NCBI GenBank assembly: GCA_977017575.1
Contig: CDRNVI010000039.1
Span: 248,001 to 312,000, forward strand
Source: Paramoeba atlantica
Lineage: Eukaryota; Discosea
DNA: 64,000 bases
Direction of reading: 5' to 3'
Shown piece by piece: positions 10,132 through 20,087 of this stretch. The notes beneath the pieces are model-generated. The model had not been told where the DNA came from, did no database searches, and saw only the letters and a list, made by a program, of their open reading frames with translations. Within the stretch, counting starts at the first letter, position 1. Every line of letters begins with the position of its first letter. The position numbers and the translations under genes were made by a program.

Positions 10132-11958
10132 TCAATCGTCTAGCTCTCTTAGAACACTAAAAAAACTCTCTGCGTATTTTAACAACTCCACTATGGACCG
10201 AGATGAATTTTTCGAGTTGCTGAATGTAGTAAACGCCTCCGAGAGTACAATATCGCATTCGTAGAGAATACGCAAGAAGTGCCCCAGACGTGACCACAGA
10301 GACGAATGAAGATTTATGCATTCTAAAAAACCTCTTAATTTATCTACTCCAGCTGCATCCTCTCTGCCCCCAAAGCGATCTTCCAGCAGAATACCTTGGA
10401 AAGTTATACAACATTTTTTAAAACATTTCTGTGCTGCTTTTGAGTGATCCTGTGAGAAGTCCTCTGAAGATATTGCGTGTTTCGTTTCCACATGTTGAAT
10501 AGAATATTGCAACAGTGATACTAATAAAGCAACACCCACGTCCTCTGGCGATTTATTGTAGCAAAAACGAAGTTGACTGAGTCCTGTTGATACATCTCGA
10601 AGATCGTGATCACTCTCCAAAGCACAGCAAATAGTGTCGGTGATTTCCAATTGGAACATTTCCTTACTGTCTTTGCATTTCACACTATCCTTTTGTGCAC
10701 ATTTCGTACTACTGGTTGCATGAGAACACGAAAAGTTTTGAACAGAATTGGATTCCTTTTTACAAACAGATATAAACTGCTGAGATAGTGGCCCAAAACT
10801 TGAAATATCCGAAGGTAAAGGTGAAGTATAGGTCGATTCTCGTACAGATCGAGAGCCGGTATCCATACTAGGGGAAGTGGATGATTCGATTGTGGTGTCT
10901 TCAGGCCGTTGGTAAACTCCTTGAACACTGATATTTCCTTCCAATGATGCATCATATTCTAAGGGATTTCCCCAATTGGTTTTAATACATTGAAGCGCGC
11001 AGCTCGATAATCGTTTGAGAAGGAATTTGCTAGAAATAATCTCCAAAGCTACTTTATTTCCGAGAAGGTCATCGGCTAAGGTGGTTTCTGAGAAGTCCAA
11101 CAAAGTTTCTAGATCAAAATTCTCTTTGAATACCTGTATGACTTCTGCACTACAGAATGCCATTCCTGAATCCCCAAGATCACTGCGAAGCCTTACCGAA
11201 ATATGAGAAGCCAGAACGTTATTATGAAGAACCAATTCAGAATGAGAATTTTCCTGCATAGAAATTATTGCGTGTAGCCTTGAATCTTCATCACAAAGGG
11301 TTGCTATTTTCTCTAAAGTGCAGGAGCAGGATGATCTATGCCTACGATGCTCATTCATTTCGATTTCATTAACGTTTTTTCGACCATTTGAGAAGGCCGA
11401 GATTTGCTCGTACATGAATATGGTCATCAAGACTTTTGGGTCTTTCGACCTACGAGTTCGATGTCGAATATACGCACTGGAAAGTTCTGTGTAGTTGCGA
11501 ACTATATCACTTCGAAGAATTAAGAAATCTTTCTCTCCAAGAAAGGTGTGAAGTGAGGAGGTTAAATGAAGCTCTCTCAAGGAGTCACCAAGAGATGAGC
11601 ATCTAGGTTTTGATGCACACACTACTCTGACAGAAACCATTCTTGGAAGGTCTCGCAAATTTTTTAGAACATCCAAATAACTTTCAGTTCCATCGGCGTG
11701 ACTTGGATTTGCACAAAATATTAAAATCTTTTGAACGCCATTGAAGAGTAAAAATTGCAAGCTGTAGCGCAATGAGCTCTTCATAAAACATGATAGCTCC
11801 ACAGTCTGAGACGAAAATTCATCACAAGAGTTTACCATGTTCGAGGTGCTAGTGGAAGGTTCGGGGGATAGAAAGAGCAACGCCGAAACTAGCTTGAAAT
11901 CCGTAGTTGATAACTTCGAGTCCACCTTACGTGGACCATTTTTTTCTCGTGAGCCCAT
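10132..11958 (-). CDS. EIF2B5: Translation initiation factor eIF2B subunit epsilon, divergent
   Basis: Catalytic subunit of the eIF2 guanine-nucleotide exchange factor. The frame continues upstream, but the first 52 residues are hydrophobic low-complexity read-through; ATG at 11956-11958 (MGSREKNG) follows a C/T-rich tract and is the likely start, giving 608 residues. About 15-190 aligns by eye with the nucleotidyltransferase-like (pyrophosphorylase) fold: SLRYSLQFLLFNGVQKILIFC, SLGDSLRELH..FLGEKDFLILRSDIV and later LRSDLGDSGMAFCSAEVIQVFKENFDLETLLDF with ADDLLGNKVALEI. The C-terminal 170 residues match the W2/HEAT domain that binds eIF2 (FQLEITDTICCALESD, LSQLRFCYNKSPEDV, FLRILYECDIVLSEAF). 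Between them, where the left-handed beta-helix with its hexapeptide repeats should be, is a Ser-rich linker. Human epsilon is about 720 residues. Confidence 0.8.
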   Translation of the reverse strand: MGSREKNGPRKVDSKLSTTDFKLVSALLFLSPEPSTSTSNMVNSCDEFSSQTVELSCFMKSSLRYSLQFLLFNGVQKILIFCANPSHADGTESYLDVLKNLRDLPRMVSVRVVCASKPRCSSLGDSLRELHLTSSLHTFLGEKDFLILRSDIVRNYTELSSAYIRHRTRRSKDPKVLMTIFMYEQISAFSNGRKNVNEIEMNEHRRHRSSCSCTLEKIATLCDEDSRLHAIISMQENSHSELVLHNNVLASHISVRLRSDLGDSGMAFCSAEVIQVFKENFDLETLLDFSETTLADDLLGNKVALEIISSKFLLKRLSSCALQCIKTNWGNPLEYDASLEGNISVQGVYQRPEDTTIESSTSPSMDTGSRSVRESTYTSPLPSDISSFGPLSQQFISVCKKESNSVQNFSCSHATSSTKCAQKDSVKCKDSKEMFQLEITDTICCALESDHDLRDVSTGLSQLRFCYNKSPEDVGVALLVSLLQYSIQHVETKHAISSEDFSQDHSKAAQKCFKKCCITFQGILLEDRFGGREDAAGVDKLRGFLECINLHSSLWSRLGHFLRILYECDIVLSEAFTTFSNSKNSSRSIVELLKYAESFFSVLRELDD

Positions 11959-12248
11959 AGGAGAGAAGTTGGTGAGAAAGAAGAGGAAGCTATAAAGTGT
12001 TTTGTAGTAGTAGGATATATACCACATGTACCAAAGCAATACGTTATTTGCATGTAGACACACAACATAAAATGAGTTTGAATACAATGTGTTTGAATGC
12101 ATATAAAACATCAAAATTCAAGTTCCTATTGATTGCACCATGCGTTGGCTTGCGAAAAAGAGCCCAAAATATTAGAAGTCAAAGCGTAATTTTGTCTATA
12201 TTTGTATAGCGGTCTATTCTGCGCGCGAGTATTCTGATAAAAAAATAC

Positions 12249-14663
12249 CTATACATTAAGAGTCGCCTTTGTATGCTTAAAAAGCTGAGTACTCGGTTTA
12301 GGAAACACTCTCTTCCACAGATCAAGACACACAACATCATGTTGCTGAACCGGGTTCTTAAAAAGCGCCTTGAAGCTTCCGTGAGAACCAATCGGCTTCA
12401 AAATGGACCCCTTTCCTCCGTGTTTGGTTCGTATTCCAACGGGAGAGAACCACTGGACATCCTCCGCATTGAAGAACATGAAACGAACTGCAGCGATTCG
12501 ATTTCGGACTTTATTAGGTCTTCCTGTAAGTGTAATCCGCTTTAGAAGCATCAGCGAGGGATCGGGTGGAAGCATTGTTCCATTTGCGGCAAACGACCAG
12601 TTTGTGCTTCCGTCGTCGTTCTGCGTGAGTGCCCACGCCAGTATAGGGCATGGGGTATGACTCAAGGGACCGAAGAACGTGGCTCGCGCTCTCATGTCAC
12701 TTTCTCTAAAGCTCCGGAGATATTTTGCTCGATCGCACATGCGTGAGGATAGCTGAGAATAAAGGGGCGACGAGTAGAGCAAACGAAAACCAATAGCACA
12801 TAACATAGGATGTTTACTTGGAATAGGCTCCTCAAAATCATCTTTGCGATATTGTAGAGAGGCGTGAAGAACTGTCCACTTTTGTTCATGAGGAAGAAGA
12901 CCACTAATGATAAGTGGGTTGAGTTCGCAAATAGTGTTAGCATCAGATTCCGGAGCACAAACGGTTATCGATACATAATCTCCGGCAGAAAATTTCGCAC
13001 AAGTTGCATCACACTCAGGGATATCTCCGAAGTAAGGTTTCACGCCATCTTTGACGAGGCGCTTGTAATCGCGTATGTGATAAATTTGAGCATAACTTGG
13101 AGGAAGATTTTCGTTTGAGTCCCAAGGAGCGGAGAAGGAAGTCAGTCCTCGGTACTTTGCCAATCGTTCCCTGATTCGCATATTCGGGTGAAATTCAACT
13201 TCGTCTTGGTTAGCATCGTCCATGGTTGGCTCTTCCTCGTCATTATTTTCACTCAATAATTCCGTACCAGATGCTTCACGATCAGTGAGTTCTTCTTCAG
13301 AGTGAATCTCACCTGCGAATTCTCTTTCAGCATCTCGAAAAGATAATTGGCTCGTTTTTAATGCCTTTTTCGTTAGAAGGGAAGAATTGCTGTCTGGAGC
13401 AACACCGATGTTATCCTTTTCAAACCATCCTGTGTGATATTCTGATAAGCCTTGAGGAACCTGTACGTAGCGAATTGGAGCCTGAAAAGTTTCAGCGGAA
13501 GGCCACGTTTGTTCCACGCCTCCAAGCATCGGATCTACGGAGTTTAGACAATCAAGGGAGTCAGGATTGCCCAATTCACCCCGGTGAAATTTTATCGCAT
13601 CTTTTTCTATGCACTGAATCACATACGTTCCCAACCCTGTGACGTGGAGTAGTTGATTAGCGCTAATTGGTTGGCCACGAAGGTGGCCTGCAAAACGCAA
13701 GTGGACCATCTTTTGTGATCGTTCAGAGGAAGCATTCTCCTTGTCAAGATCCATTGTTACTTGATCCGCAGAATCTGGTAATATTTCGACTGTGTCTGGA
13801 AGCATGTATGGCTTAATTTGACGCCATTGTAAATCAAACAAGGGACATTCCTTTAATCCACGCCAGAGCTTGGTAAGTTCGCCTTCCTCATGAAAAAATA
13901 ATTTTTCCGATGGAAGAACACTGTGAAAATACCGCTCATGAAGCTTGACCACACTAGCCTTGCGTTGCTTTGTAAGACCATTTAGCCCTACGAAGAATAT
14001 GAATACGGTAGGAACACCTTGAGCATTCAACAAGTGTATATTGTAGCGACCTAAGTCATCTACAGCGAGCCCTATGTCGGAGTACCATGTATTCATAGGC
14101 GATTCTTGCTCTCCATTTTCGCTGAAATCTTCTTCCATGCAGGGATCATTAGAACAATTGGCTTCTGCAGCGACGCTTACAACGAGTACCACAATGTCGG
14201 ATACGGCCATAAAACCGATGGCATCCCATGGAGACGTAGTTCTATTTTCCACAGCTAACCACGAAGTTTGTAGTCCTTGCCACTCCAGTGCTTCGGACTT
14301 TGATTTGTTCTGTGGAACATCTTCGGTAGAACCTTTTTGTGACTGTACCCAGCTTCTAATGCGATCGAGCGATGCAAGAGTGTGACATGTTTCGCTCATT
14401 GGAATAAGGCTTACAATGCGCCGACTTTCTCCTCTTCCAATTCGACGAGATTGTACCGTATTTGTTCGGGACTGATGTCTACGCTGTTGTGAAGTTTGAA
14501 TGCGTCGACTTTTATCTCCTTGACCAAGCCCTCCTTTCTGCAGACGTACAGAGCCCTGCGGCATGCGGATCGTTCGCGCTGCTCCGCGTCCAGATTGCTT
14601 CTTCTTCACTGCACTCTTGCTGCGATGCTTTTGCTTGTGAGCTTTATTTTTCTGGTTAGTCAT
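12249..14663 (-). CDS. TSR1: Ribosome biogenesis factor TSR1
   Basis: GTPase-like (BMS1/TSR1 family) factor bound to late pre-40S particles, where it blocks premature joining. The ATG at 14661-14663 begins MTNQKNKAHKQKHRSK, the basic start typical of TSR1; upstream in-frame codons are not ATG. The resulting 804 residues equal the human length. Seen motifs: the degenerate GTPase-like region with AVSDIVVLVVSVAAE, an acidic stretch (about 470-500), then LTSFSAPWDSNENLPPSYA, LLPHEQKWTVLH, GFRLLYSSPLYSQ, RATFFGPL, LKRITLTGRPNKVRNRIAAVRFMFFN, VGIRTKHGGKGSI and LWKRVFPKP. These cover the whole C-terminal DUF663-type domain. The P-loop of active GTPases is not evident, as expected for TSR1 in contrast to BMS1. 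Confidence 0.95.
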   Translation of the reverse strand: MTNQKNKAHKQKHRSKSAVKKKQSGRGAARTIRMPQGSVRLQKGGLGQGDKSRRIQTSQQRRHQSRTNTVQSRRIGRGESRRIVSLIPMSETCHTLASLDRIRSWVQSQKGSTEDVPQNKSKSEALEWQGLQTSWLAVENRTTSPWDAIGFMAVSDIVVLVVSVAAEANCSNDPCMEEDFSENGEQESPMNTWYSDIGLAVDDLGRYNIHLLNAQGVPTVFIFFVGLNGLTKQRKASVVKLHERYFHSVLPSEKLFFHEEGELTKLWRGLKECPLFDLQWRQIKPYMLPDTVEILPDSADQVTMDLDKENASSERSQKMVHLRFAGHLRGQPISANQLLHVTGLGTYVIQCIEKDAIKFHRGELGNPDSLDCLNSVDPMLGGVEQTWPSAETFQAPIRYVQVPQGLSEYHTGWFEKDNIGVAPDSNSSLLTKKALKTSQLSFRDAEREFAGEIHSEEELTDREASGTELLSENNDEEEPTMDDANQDEVEFHPNMRIRERLAKYRGLTSFSAPWDSNENLPPSYAQIYHIRDYKRLVKDGVKPYFGDIPECDATCAKFSAGDYVSITVCAPESDANTICELNPLIISGLLPHEQKWTVLHASLQYRKDDFEEPIPSKHPMLCAIGFRLLYSSPLYSQLSSRMCDRAKYLRSFRESDMRARATFFGPLSHTPCPILAWALTQNDDGSTNWSFAANGTMLPPDPSLMLLKRITLTGRPNKVRNRIAAVRFMFFNAEDVQWFSPVGIRTKHGGKGSILKPIGSHGSFKALFKNPVQQHDVVCLDLWKRVFPKPSTQLFKHTKATLNV

Positions 14664-14961
14664 AGATAAAAAATCCAATCAAAAATCAAAGACACTCAAA
14701 TGTTGCGACTAGAAGCTAGAAAATGACCACGGAAAATTGGAGGTAAAACAATAACTTATCTCTCCACATGCAGTAGCTTTTCATTTTCCCGTGTTGGTCA
14801 AAATAGCAGCCTAAATAAAACAACGATTTACAAAAAGGGATGCACTTGTACGACGTTACACAATATAAAAAAAAGAGGTATGTGATAACAATGTAGAATT
14901 ACATGGTTCACTCTCTGTTTAATATTTTCCCTTTTTGTGTCCATGGACCTCAGGTTAGTAG

Positions 14962-15789
14962 CTACTCTCTTACTTCGTCGTACGGATTTCCTTCATGAGA
15001 AATATAAACGGAAGCTGGTACACGCCTAAGATCCAGATGCCCGCCCAAGGCGTTATGCGAGATATCAAGAACAGCGAGCGCAGAGGACACGCGACCTGCG
15101 ACAGGGATCATTGTCGTGAACTGGTTATACGACAAATCCAGCTCAGTTAGACGAGGAGGTAAACGAGAAACGTCAATAATTTCACCACAGAATTGGTTGT
15201 GCTCCAGGTACAGCCCAATCAAATAGGGAGGGAGAGCACCTAGGTTCACGAAACCTCCAAACAGGTTACGTCGCAGACAAAGTAGATTAAGCTGGGGTGG
15301 TAGACGACTGAGGGATATCTCCCCGCCAAAGTGATTGGTACCCAAGTCGAGCTCTGTTAGGGAATTCGGGAGGACTTCCAAATTTACCGGACCACGAAAA
15401 AGAGCACACGCAAGACGGATCGTTGAAAGCGTATCCGTGAGAACAGGGGTGGGAATCTCCCCGGTCAAGGCACTCCTCCTCTCGGGGTGACCTCCGATGT
15501 TTATCCGGGTGAGCTCAGAGGGAGCATAAGACCAGCTTAAGTTGCCTCGGAGGGCAAATCCTCGCCACAACAGGGCGCTGACTTTGGACGGGGCGTCACA
15601 CAGCACTCCCTCCCAGCGACAAACACTGTGACGGGTGTTCCATGAGGAGGGACTGTGCGTAAGTTGTGCCACAAATTTTTGGAAGATATCCTCGTCAGAG
15701 AGCAGGGAGGCCCGAGCCTTCCCAAGACGAAGCCTATCACAAGGTACAACATCGCGTGTATAGACTTTTTGAGTAATTGTAACAAGCAT
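14962..15789 (-). CDS. Leucine-rich repeat protein, family member 1
   Basis: A 275-residue protein of the LRR family that also has members at 28488-29381 and 31361-32062. The family plan is an N-cap with a Trp and paired Cys (here SSWNTRHSVCRWEGVLCD at about 48-65), an LLWRGFALRGNLSWSYAP segment, then repeats of about 23 residues of the form LPxxLxxLxLxxNxFxGxIxLSx. At least five repeats are seen (LPNSLTELDLGTNHFGGEI, LPPQLNLLCLRRNLFGG, LPPYLIGLYLEHNQFCGEI, LPPRLTELDLSYNQFT and a degenerate last one). The cap resembles the plant LRRNT_2 type. No signal peptide, membrane segment or catalytic domain is visible, so it may be a binding protein of unknown partner. The ATG at 15787-15789 gives the full cap. 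Confidence 0.75.
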   Translation of the reverse strand: MLVTITQKVYTRDVVPCDRLRLGKARASLLSDEDIFQKFVAQLTHSPSSWNTRHSVCRWEGVLCDAPSKVSALLWRGFALRGNLSWSYAPSELTRINIGGHPERRSALTGEIPTPVLTDTLSTIRLACALFRGPVNLEVLPNSLTELDLGTNHFGGEISLSRLPPQLNLLCLRRNLFGGFVNLGALPPYLIGLYLEHNQFCGEIIDVSRLPPRLTELDLSYNQFTTMIPVAGRVSSALAVLDISHNALGGHLDLRRVPASVYISHEGNPYDEVRE

Positions 15790-15976
15790 TGTAAGGAGGG
15801 AGAAATGTAAATGACGAACAAAAATAGAAAAAGGGGTTATTTCGTTGAAAAGAGTGAAACGGGTAAAAGGAAATAATGCATGAAGTCTAGGAGCAAGAGA
15901 GTCTTGAATAAGGAATTAACACACGAAGGTAAGGTGTTGAAAATACATTCGGACGCACATTTAATATTTCGTGGAG

Positions 15977-17497
15977 CTAAAAGTTTTTCTTTACTCGAAA
16001 GTTGAGCCCGTTTTTTTCAGCACTTAGCATATTCCTTTGATATTGTTGCACGTCCGGATTAGCTCGGAGTACGTCAATGGAATCGACGCGGTAGTATAAA
16101 TAAAATGGAAGACTAAAAGGAATTTGACTTGCATAATCCACTAAATATTGCATAAGAGTTGATTCCTTCTCCGGGGGTAGTCGAAAACATGCCAGATCAT
16201 GTACCATAATCGTGACCTGAAGCGGAAGTCGCCCGGGATCGTCAATCGCAAGGGTGGGGCTGATGTACTCCGATTGAGACTTCTGCGAATTTCTATTCGA
16301 CTCCGGCTGTTGTGACCTTGAAGAGCCATCGCCACTGGTGCTCTTTGCTCGCGAAAGTTTGGGATCGGAAAACCACTCCTCCTTCCCACCTTCTGGCTTC
16401 GGCGCGTTCGCGGTAACTTTAATGATAACAGAGGGTGCAAATGGTACATCCACGGGCACCCCACGCAAAAACCTCTGCGGCGGGGGCACCATAAACCACG
16501 GCCGCAGTACCCCTTGCTGATCCACCATCCGGTATTCCACCACCGTCCCATCCGGATCCGGAGCATAATTCAACGTGTAGGCCATATCCGGCTGCAACTC
16601 CCCCGGTCGAATCTCCAACGGCTGCGGCACCCCTTTCTCCGTCCCATGCACCTCCAACAACTCCCCCAACACGTGCCGTAGCTTCTCCGCGTGCGTATCC
16701 CACTCCACCGCCGGGGCAATCACCTGTGCATCATATCTCGGATCCTCCGGGTGTACCCTAAAATCGAACCCCATTGTCTGCACCACAAACCGCGATGGCC
16801 CCGGCCCCGGCTCCCACACCCGCGCACGGTACTCCTGCCGCCGCCTCCCCACGATCTCCAACGGGGGCATCGCCCGGGTCTCCACCACCACCCCGTCCTG
16901 CATACTCCGATGCCGGGAGAGCGAGGCGGCGTGGGTGGCACTGCCCGCGGCTCCGCCCGAGTGAGCCGACCGGGCCACGAGCTTGTGCTCGAAGTAGCAC
17001 GAGGCGGTGTGGCCGTCCTCCCCGCAGCGCCCACCGTGCGCGACACGACCCGCGCGGGTGCAGTACGTCTGGGGCGCGGAGGAGAGGGAACTCTGGGTGA
17101 GTACCCCGCAGAGGTGGGCGTGGAGGGCGAGGGCCAGGATGGTGCGTTGGGCGGGGGTGAGACGGAGGGCGTCGAAGACCATCAGACGCTCGGACCGGGG
17201 AAGGGTTTTAAGGTCATGCCAGTCGAGTTGCATTTGACGGAGACGGGCGCCGAGGGGTCGGAGGTTAAGACGCATGGGGTACTGACGACGACCTTTGTGG
17301 GTGCTGAGGGTTTCGAGGATGAGATCGAGGGATTCGTAGCGGTTTTCTTCTGTGACTTTGTCGTATTTTAAGGAAAGTTCTTTGTTGTAGCCGCCACGGG
17401 TGTTGCCATAAGATTCCCTTGAAAGTTGATCGCTGGAGCTTATTGGACGAGGTACGGGAGCAGAAACACGAAGCGAACGCAAGCAAGCGCGAAACAT
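15977..17497 (-). CDS. Unknown protein, probably mitochondrial
   Basis: I do not recognise this 506-residue protein. The start MFRACLRSLRVSAPVPRPI is Arg-rich without acidic residues, as in a mitochondrial presequence. Blocks that look structured are RLRQMQLDWHDLKTLPRSERLMVFDALRLTPAQRTILALALHAHL (written here in pieces: about 87-131), GFDFRVHPEDPRYDA (about 246-260) and the C-terminal LQVTIMVHDLACFRLPPEKE to SLPFYLYYRVDSIDVLRANPDVQQYQ. A Gly/Ala/His/Cys-rich middle (about 135-215) is GC-rich and looks disordered. The gene is more GC-rich in its middle than its neighbours. A kinetoplastid-specific mitochondrial (for example mitoribosomal) protein is possible but unsupported. Confidence 0.65.
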   Translation of the reverse strand: MFRACLRSLRVSAPVPRPISSSDQLSRESYGNTRGGYNKELSLKYDKVTEENRYESLDLILETLSTHKGRRQYPMRLNLRPLGARLRQMQLDWHDLKTLPRSERLMVFDALRLTPAQRTILALALHAHLCGVLTQSSLSSAPQTYCTRAGRVAHGGRCGEDGHTASCYFEHKLVARSAHSGGAAGSATHAASLSRHRSMQDGVVVETRAMPPLEIVGRRRQEYRARVWEPGPGPSRFVVQTMGFDFRVHPEDPRYDAQVIAPAVEWDTHAEKLRHVLGELLEVHGTEKGVPQPLEIRPGELQPDMAYTLNYAPDPDGTVVEYRMVDQQGVLRPWFMVPPPQRFLRGVPVDVPFAPSVIIKVTANAPKPEGGKEEWFSDPKLSRAKSTSGDGSSRSQQPESNRNSQKSQSEYISPTLAIDDPGRLPLQVTIMVHDLACFRLPPEKESTLMQYLVDYASQIPFSLPFYLYYRVDSIDVLRANPDVQQYQRNMLSAEKNGLNFRVKKNF

Positions 17498-17969
17498 AAA
17501 AAAAGTAAACGATCAAAAAGGTGTCGTTCAATTTCTAGTTTAGTTTCGAATATTTGAAGGAAAATTTATTGTTCTTCTTAAAAGACTTTATAACTCTGAA
17601 AATTGCGCCATGTAAAACAAAGAGAAATGACTCAATCAATATCACTTTATATTCTCACACAGCTATGTACGTATACCATGTGCTTGATGCACTGTGAATA
17701 CGTACTGTATTCACTACGTACACTGCGAATAAGGTGATGTCGTATAAAATATAGGTCCAACTATGTTTTGCAACTTGATGAGTAATTAAATATCGAATGT
17801 ATGATAAAAATAGAAAGTTCACCTTTTAGTATTTGATTTAGCCTTGAACAATTCTTTTATCTCCCCGTGCGGACTATATTTTTACAAACTACACGCAAAA
17901 ATATGTAATCATTGTTTTGAAGCATAACCGAAGTAGGGATTGAAATGAAATGTAGTAATACTTCCATTA
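17498..17969. other. Intergenic region upstream of 15977-17497 gene
   Basis: AT-rich 0.47 kb with no gene. Around 17660-17740 there are short imperfect repeats of TACGTA-type words (for example GAATACGTACTGTATTCACTACGTAC) that could fold weakly. Nothing else is seen. Confidence 0.45.
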
Positions 17970-19892
17970 TCACGCAACGATCTTGCTTGGATAGTAGCTT
18001 CGGTATAAACTTCGCGCGACAGTACGGTGAAGTCCGGATTGCATCCTTTCTTTGGCAATGAGGTGGCACGTTTCATTTATGCACTGATATAATTTTTCCA
18101 GCTTCAAGGACCATTGTTCCGTTACAGAAGCGTCAGCATTCCTAACACTTTCAAACACAACAATGCCACGCGCACGGTCAATTTTTGCATGCATAGCGCC
18201 CTCACTGACGAGGTTCATGAGAATAATTTCAATATTTGCGATTGGAAGTTCAAGCAACTCGCATAATTTCTGAAGAGTGCATCGTGTGTAACATTTTGAA
18301 AGAAGGATAACATTATGCGACATTAACTGCGTACAAATTTTGGCTAGAAGCTCAGGGTAAGAATTAAAGAAAGGGTGTTTACTCAACGGCGAAAAATATT
18401 TTTCATCTGCTTTTACCGACGAAATAGGCGACTTGCCAAGAAAGTCCATAGCTAGGTCCTTTAACAGCGTCATCGAAAAAAGAGATTGTTTATCAACTGA
18501 GTGATCAATTTGAGACAAATCTTTCGCGTGATAACCTGACAACACACTTTGCGATGCTAATTCCGAAATCCACTTGGTTCTTTCCAATGGATCAGGAACT
18601 GGAGCCGTTAACGTAGACGGGAAAACTTCCCCAGTGTTTCCGCGTTTGAAATCCGCATTGCTACAGATTAGAAGAAAAAGTACCGCCTTTTGATATGTAA
18701 TCCTGATTGCAAATGTTACTTTTGATACAGTATCGCTTGACTGTTCTTCATCAGATGAAGCCAAGAGAAGCTCTTTAAGTTCTCTCAAATGATATGACCA
18801 TTCCCACCAGCAACGGGCGACTTCTGAGTATTGGGAATTGTGCATATGATATAAAATGCGGCACCGTAGGTAAAATTCAGTCGAACTCTTACATGGACGT
18901 ATCTCGTCGTGAAATAGGAACTCTTTATTATTCCCATTTTTGCAAAAACGTGGAATGTCGAATTGCTTTTTTGAGGCCTCTTCCAATGCTTGAGGTCCAA
19001 TTTTTCGCAGCAGAAGCCCAGATCGAGGATAATCTTGCATGTAGATACAAAAAGCTATGTGATAAAGTAGATTCAGCGTTCTTTCTCCACGAGCCATAGA
19101 TGATACATTTTCAATTTGCAAGTCTTGTAGCAGTTCGAAAGCTTCATTTTTTAAAGACATTACCTGAGAGTCAGACTGTTCGTTAGAACTTAGTTCAACG
19201 AGGACCTTAACTAGACGAAGCGTACTGTATGTGTGCTCTAACTCCACATGGAGCTTACTACGAGTGGCCTTTGAAAAACGACGCAGCAACGGTAAGAGCA
19301 ATGTCTCAATTTCCGGAACAGTCTCAGCGATCAGTTCATTTGAAACGGGTATTAAATTGTCTGATAATTGCTGCAAACCGTCGTAACATTCACCAACAAT
19401 AGTTGCTTGAGTTTTCGCTGCCTGACCACGTCTTTGAAGAAAGAATTCCATGAGATCTACCATATCTAGATATCGGGAAGCCAATTTATATATTCGAAGA
19501 AGTTGCTGCGAAATAAAAGTCACAGTGTCAATGTCCCCTGCTAAACGTGCCCTTTTCTCCATATTCAGAAATGCAATAAGATCATTTCGAAGGAGCATTT
19601 CTTCGCTAGAAAGATTTGACAAATGCTCCATATCACTCTGATGTTGGCAGAGCCATGTCGCTGATGGTATAAGGCAAGAGATTTCAGGCGCTATTCTACT
19701 ATCTAAGAGCTTTCCTGGTTCCTCGATAGACGATTCATCCGGTAATTTTTCTAGAACCTTCGAAAAGGATTTGAACGATAGTAGGATTCGATTGTTTACG
19801 GCATTAGCCTCTTCGGAAAAGTCTTTCTCCTTTTTCCAGACCCCAGTTTTCCACTCACTGACGTCGCGATCTCCTACATCATCAATTTCCAT
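17970..19892 (-). CDS. RPN5: 26S proteasome lid subunit RPN5 (PSMD12)
   Basis: Structural subunit of the 19S regulatory particle lid. The ATG at 19890-19892 (MEIDDVGDRDVSEW) follows a good acceptor and gives 640 residues; 15 upstream in-frame residues are hydrophobic read-through. The helical-repeat region is followed by a C-terminal PCI domain: LQKLCELLELPIANIEIILMNLV, SEGAMHAKIDRARGIVVFES, then WSLKLEKLYQCINETCHLIAKERM. The last two blocks match the Rpn5 tail (winged helix plus WSxKLxxLxxLVxKTxHLIxKE). At 640 residues it is well above the usual 445-460; the excess includes a stretch around 420-530 that has no clear match. The related PCI protein CSN4 is the main alternative, but the C-terminal helix favours RPN5. 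Confidence 0.85.
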   Translation of the reverse strand: MEIDDVGDRDVSEWKTGVWKKEKDFSEEANAVNNRILLSFKSFSKVLEKLPDESSIEEPGKLLDSRIAPEISCLIPSATWLCQHQSDMEHLSNLSSEEMLLRNDLIAFLNMEKRARLAGDIDTVTFISQQLLRIYKLASRYLDMVDLMEFFLQRRGQAAKTQATIVGECYDGLQQLSDNLIPVSNELIAETVPEIETLLLPLLRRFSKATRSKLHVELEHTYSTLRLVKVLVELSSNEQSDSQVMSLKNEAFELLQDLQIENVSSMARGERTLNLLYHIAFCIYMQDYPRSGLLLRKIGPQALEEASKKQFDIPRFCKNGNNKEFLFHDEIRPCKSSTEFYLRCRILYHMHNSQYSEVARCWWEWSYHLRELKELLLASSDEEQSSDTVSKVTFAIRITYQKAVLFLLICSNADFKRGNTGEVFPSTLTAPVPDPLERTKWISELASQSVLSGYHAKDLSQIDHSVDKQSLFSMTLLKDLAMDFLGKSPISSVKADEKYFSPLSKHPFFNSYPELLAKICTQLMSHNVILLSKCYTRCTLQKLCELLELPIANIEIILMNLVSEGAMHAKIDRARGIVVFESVRNADASVTEQWSLKLEKLYQCINETCHLIAKERMQSGLHRTVARSLYRSYYPSKIVA

Positions 19893-19925
19893 ACTTCCTA
19901 TACTGTAAAAGTATAAAAACAAACA
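19893..19925 (-). promoter_or_regulatory. Predicted spliced-leader acceptor for RPN5
   Basis: The minus strand reads a T-rich tract (TTTGTTTTTATACTTTTA), then CAG (AG at 19904-19903), 11 nt, then the ATG at 19892. This fits the pyrimidine tract plus AG rule for kinetoplastid trans-splicing and supports the chosen start over the longer reading frame. Confidence 0.45.
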
Positions 19926-20087
19926 ATCTAAATACACAATGTATGGTGATCTTTATTTATAGTGATCAACACTACCTAGAAGATAATACTGTCTGGAAAA
20001 TAGATGTATGCAGAAAAATGTCTCGCCGGAAAACCAGTTTAATAAGCAGAATAAACTTTATTCTGAAAGACCGAGTATAGCTTGAGG

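Noticed and set aside
11959-12114. N-terminal extension of eIF2B epsilon (52 residues)
   Set aside because: Hydrophobic, Tyr/Phe-rich and separated from the conserved part by a C/T-rich tract that fits an acceptor; treated as untranslated.
16691-17371. Plus-strand frame of 226 codons inside the 15977-17497 gene
   Set aside because: Arises from GC-rich antisense sequence with few stops; rich in Arg, Gly and Pro with no domain.
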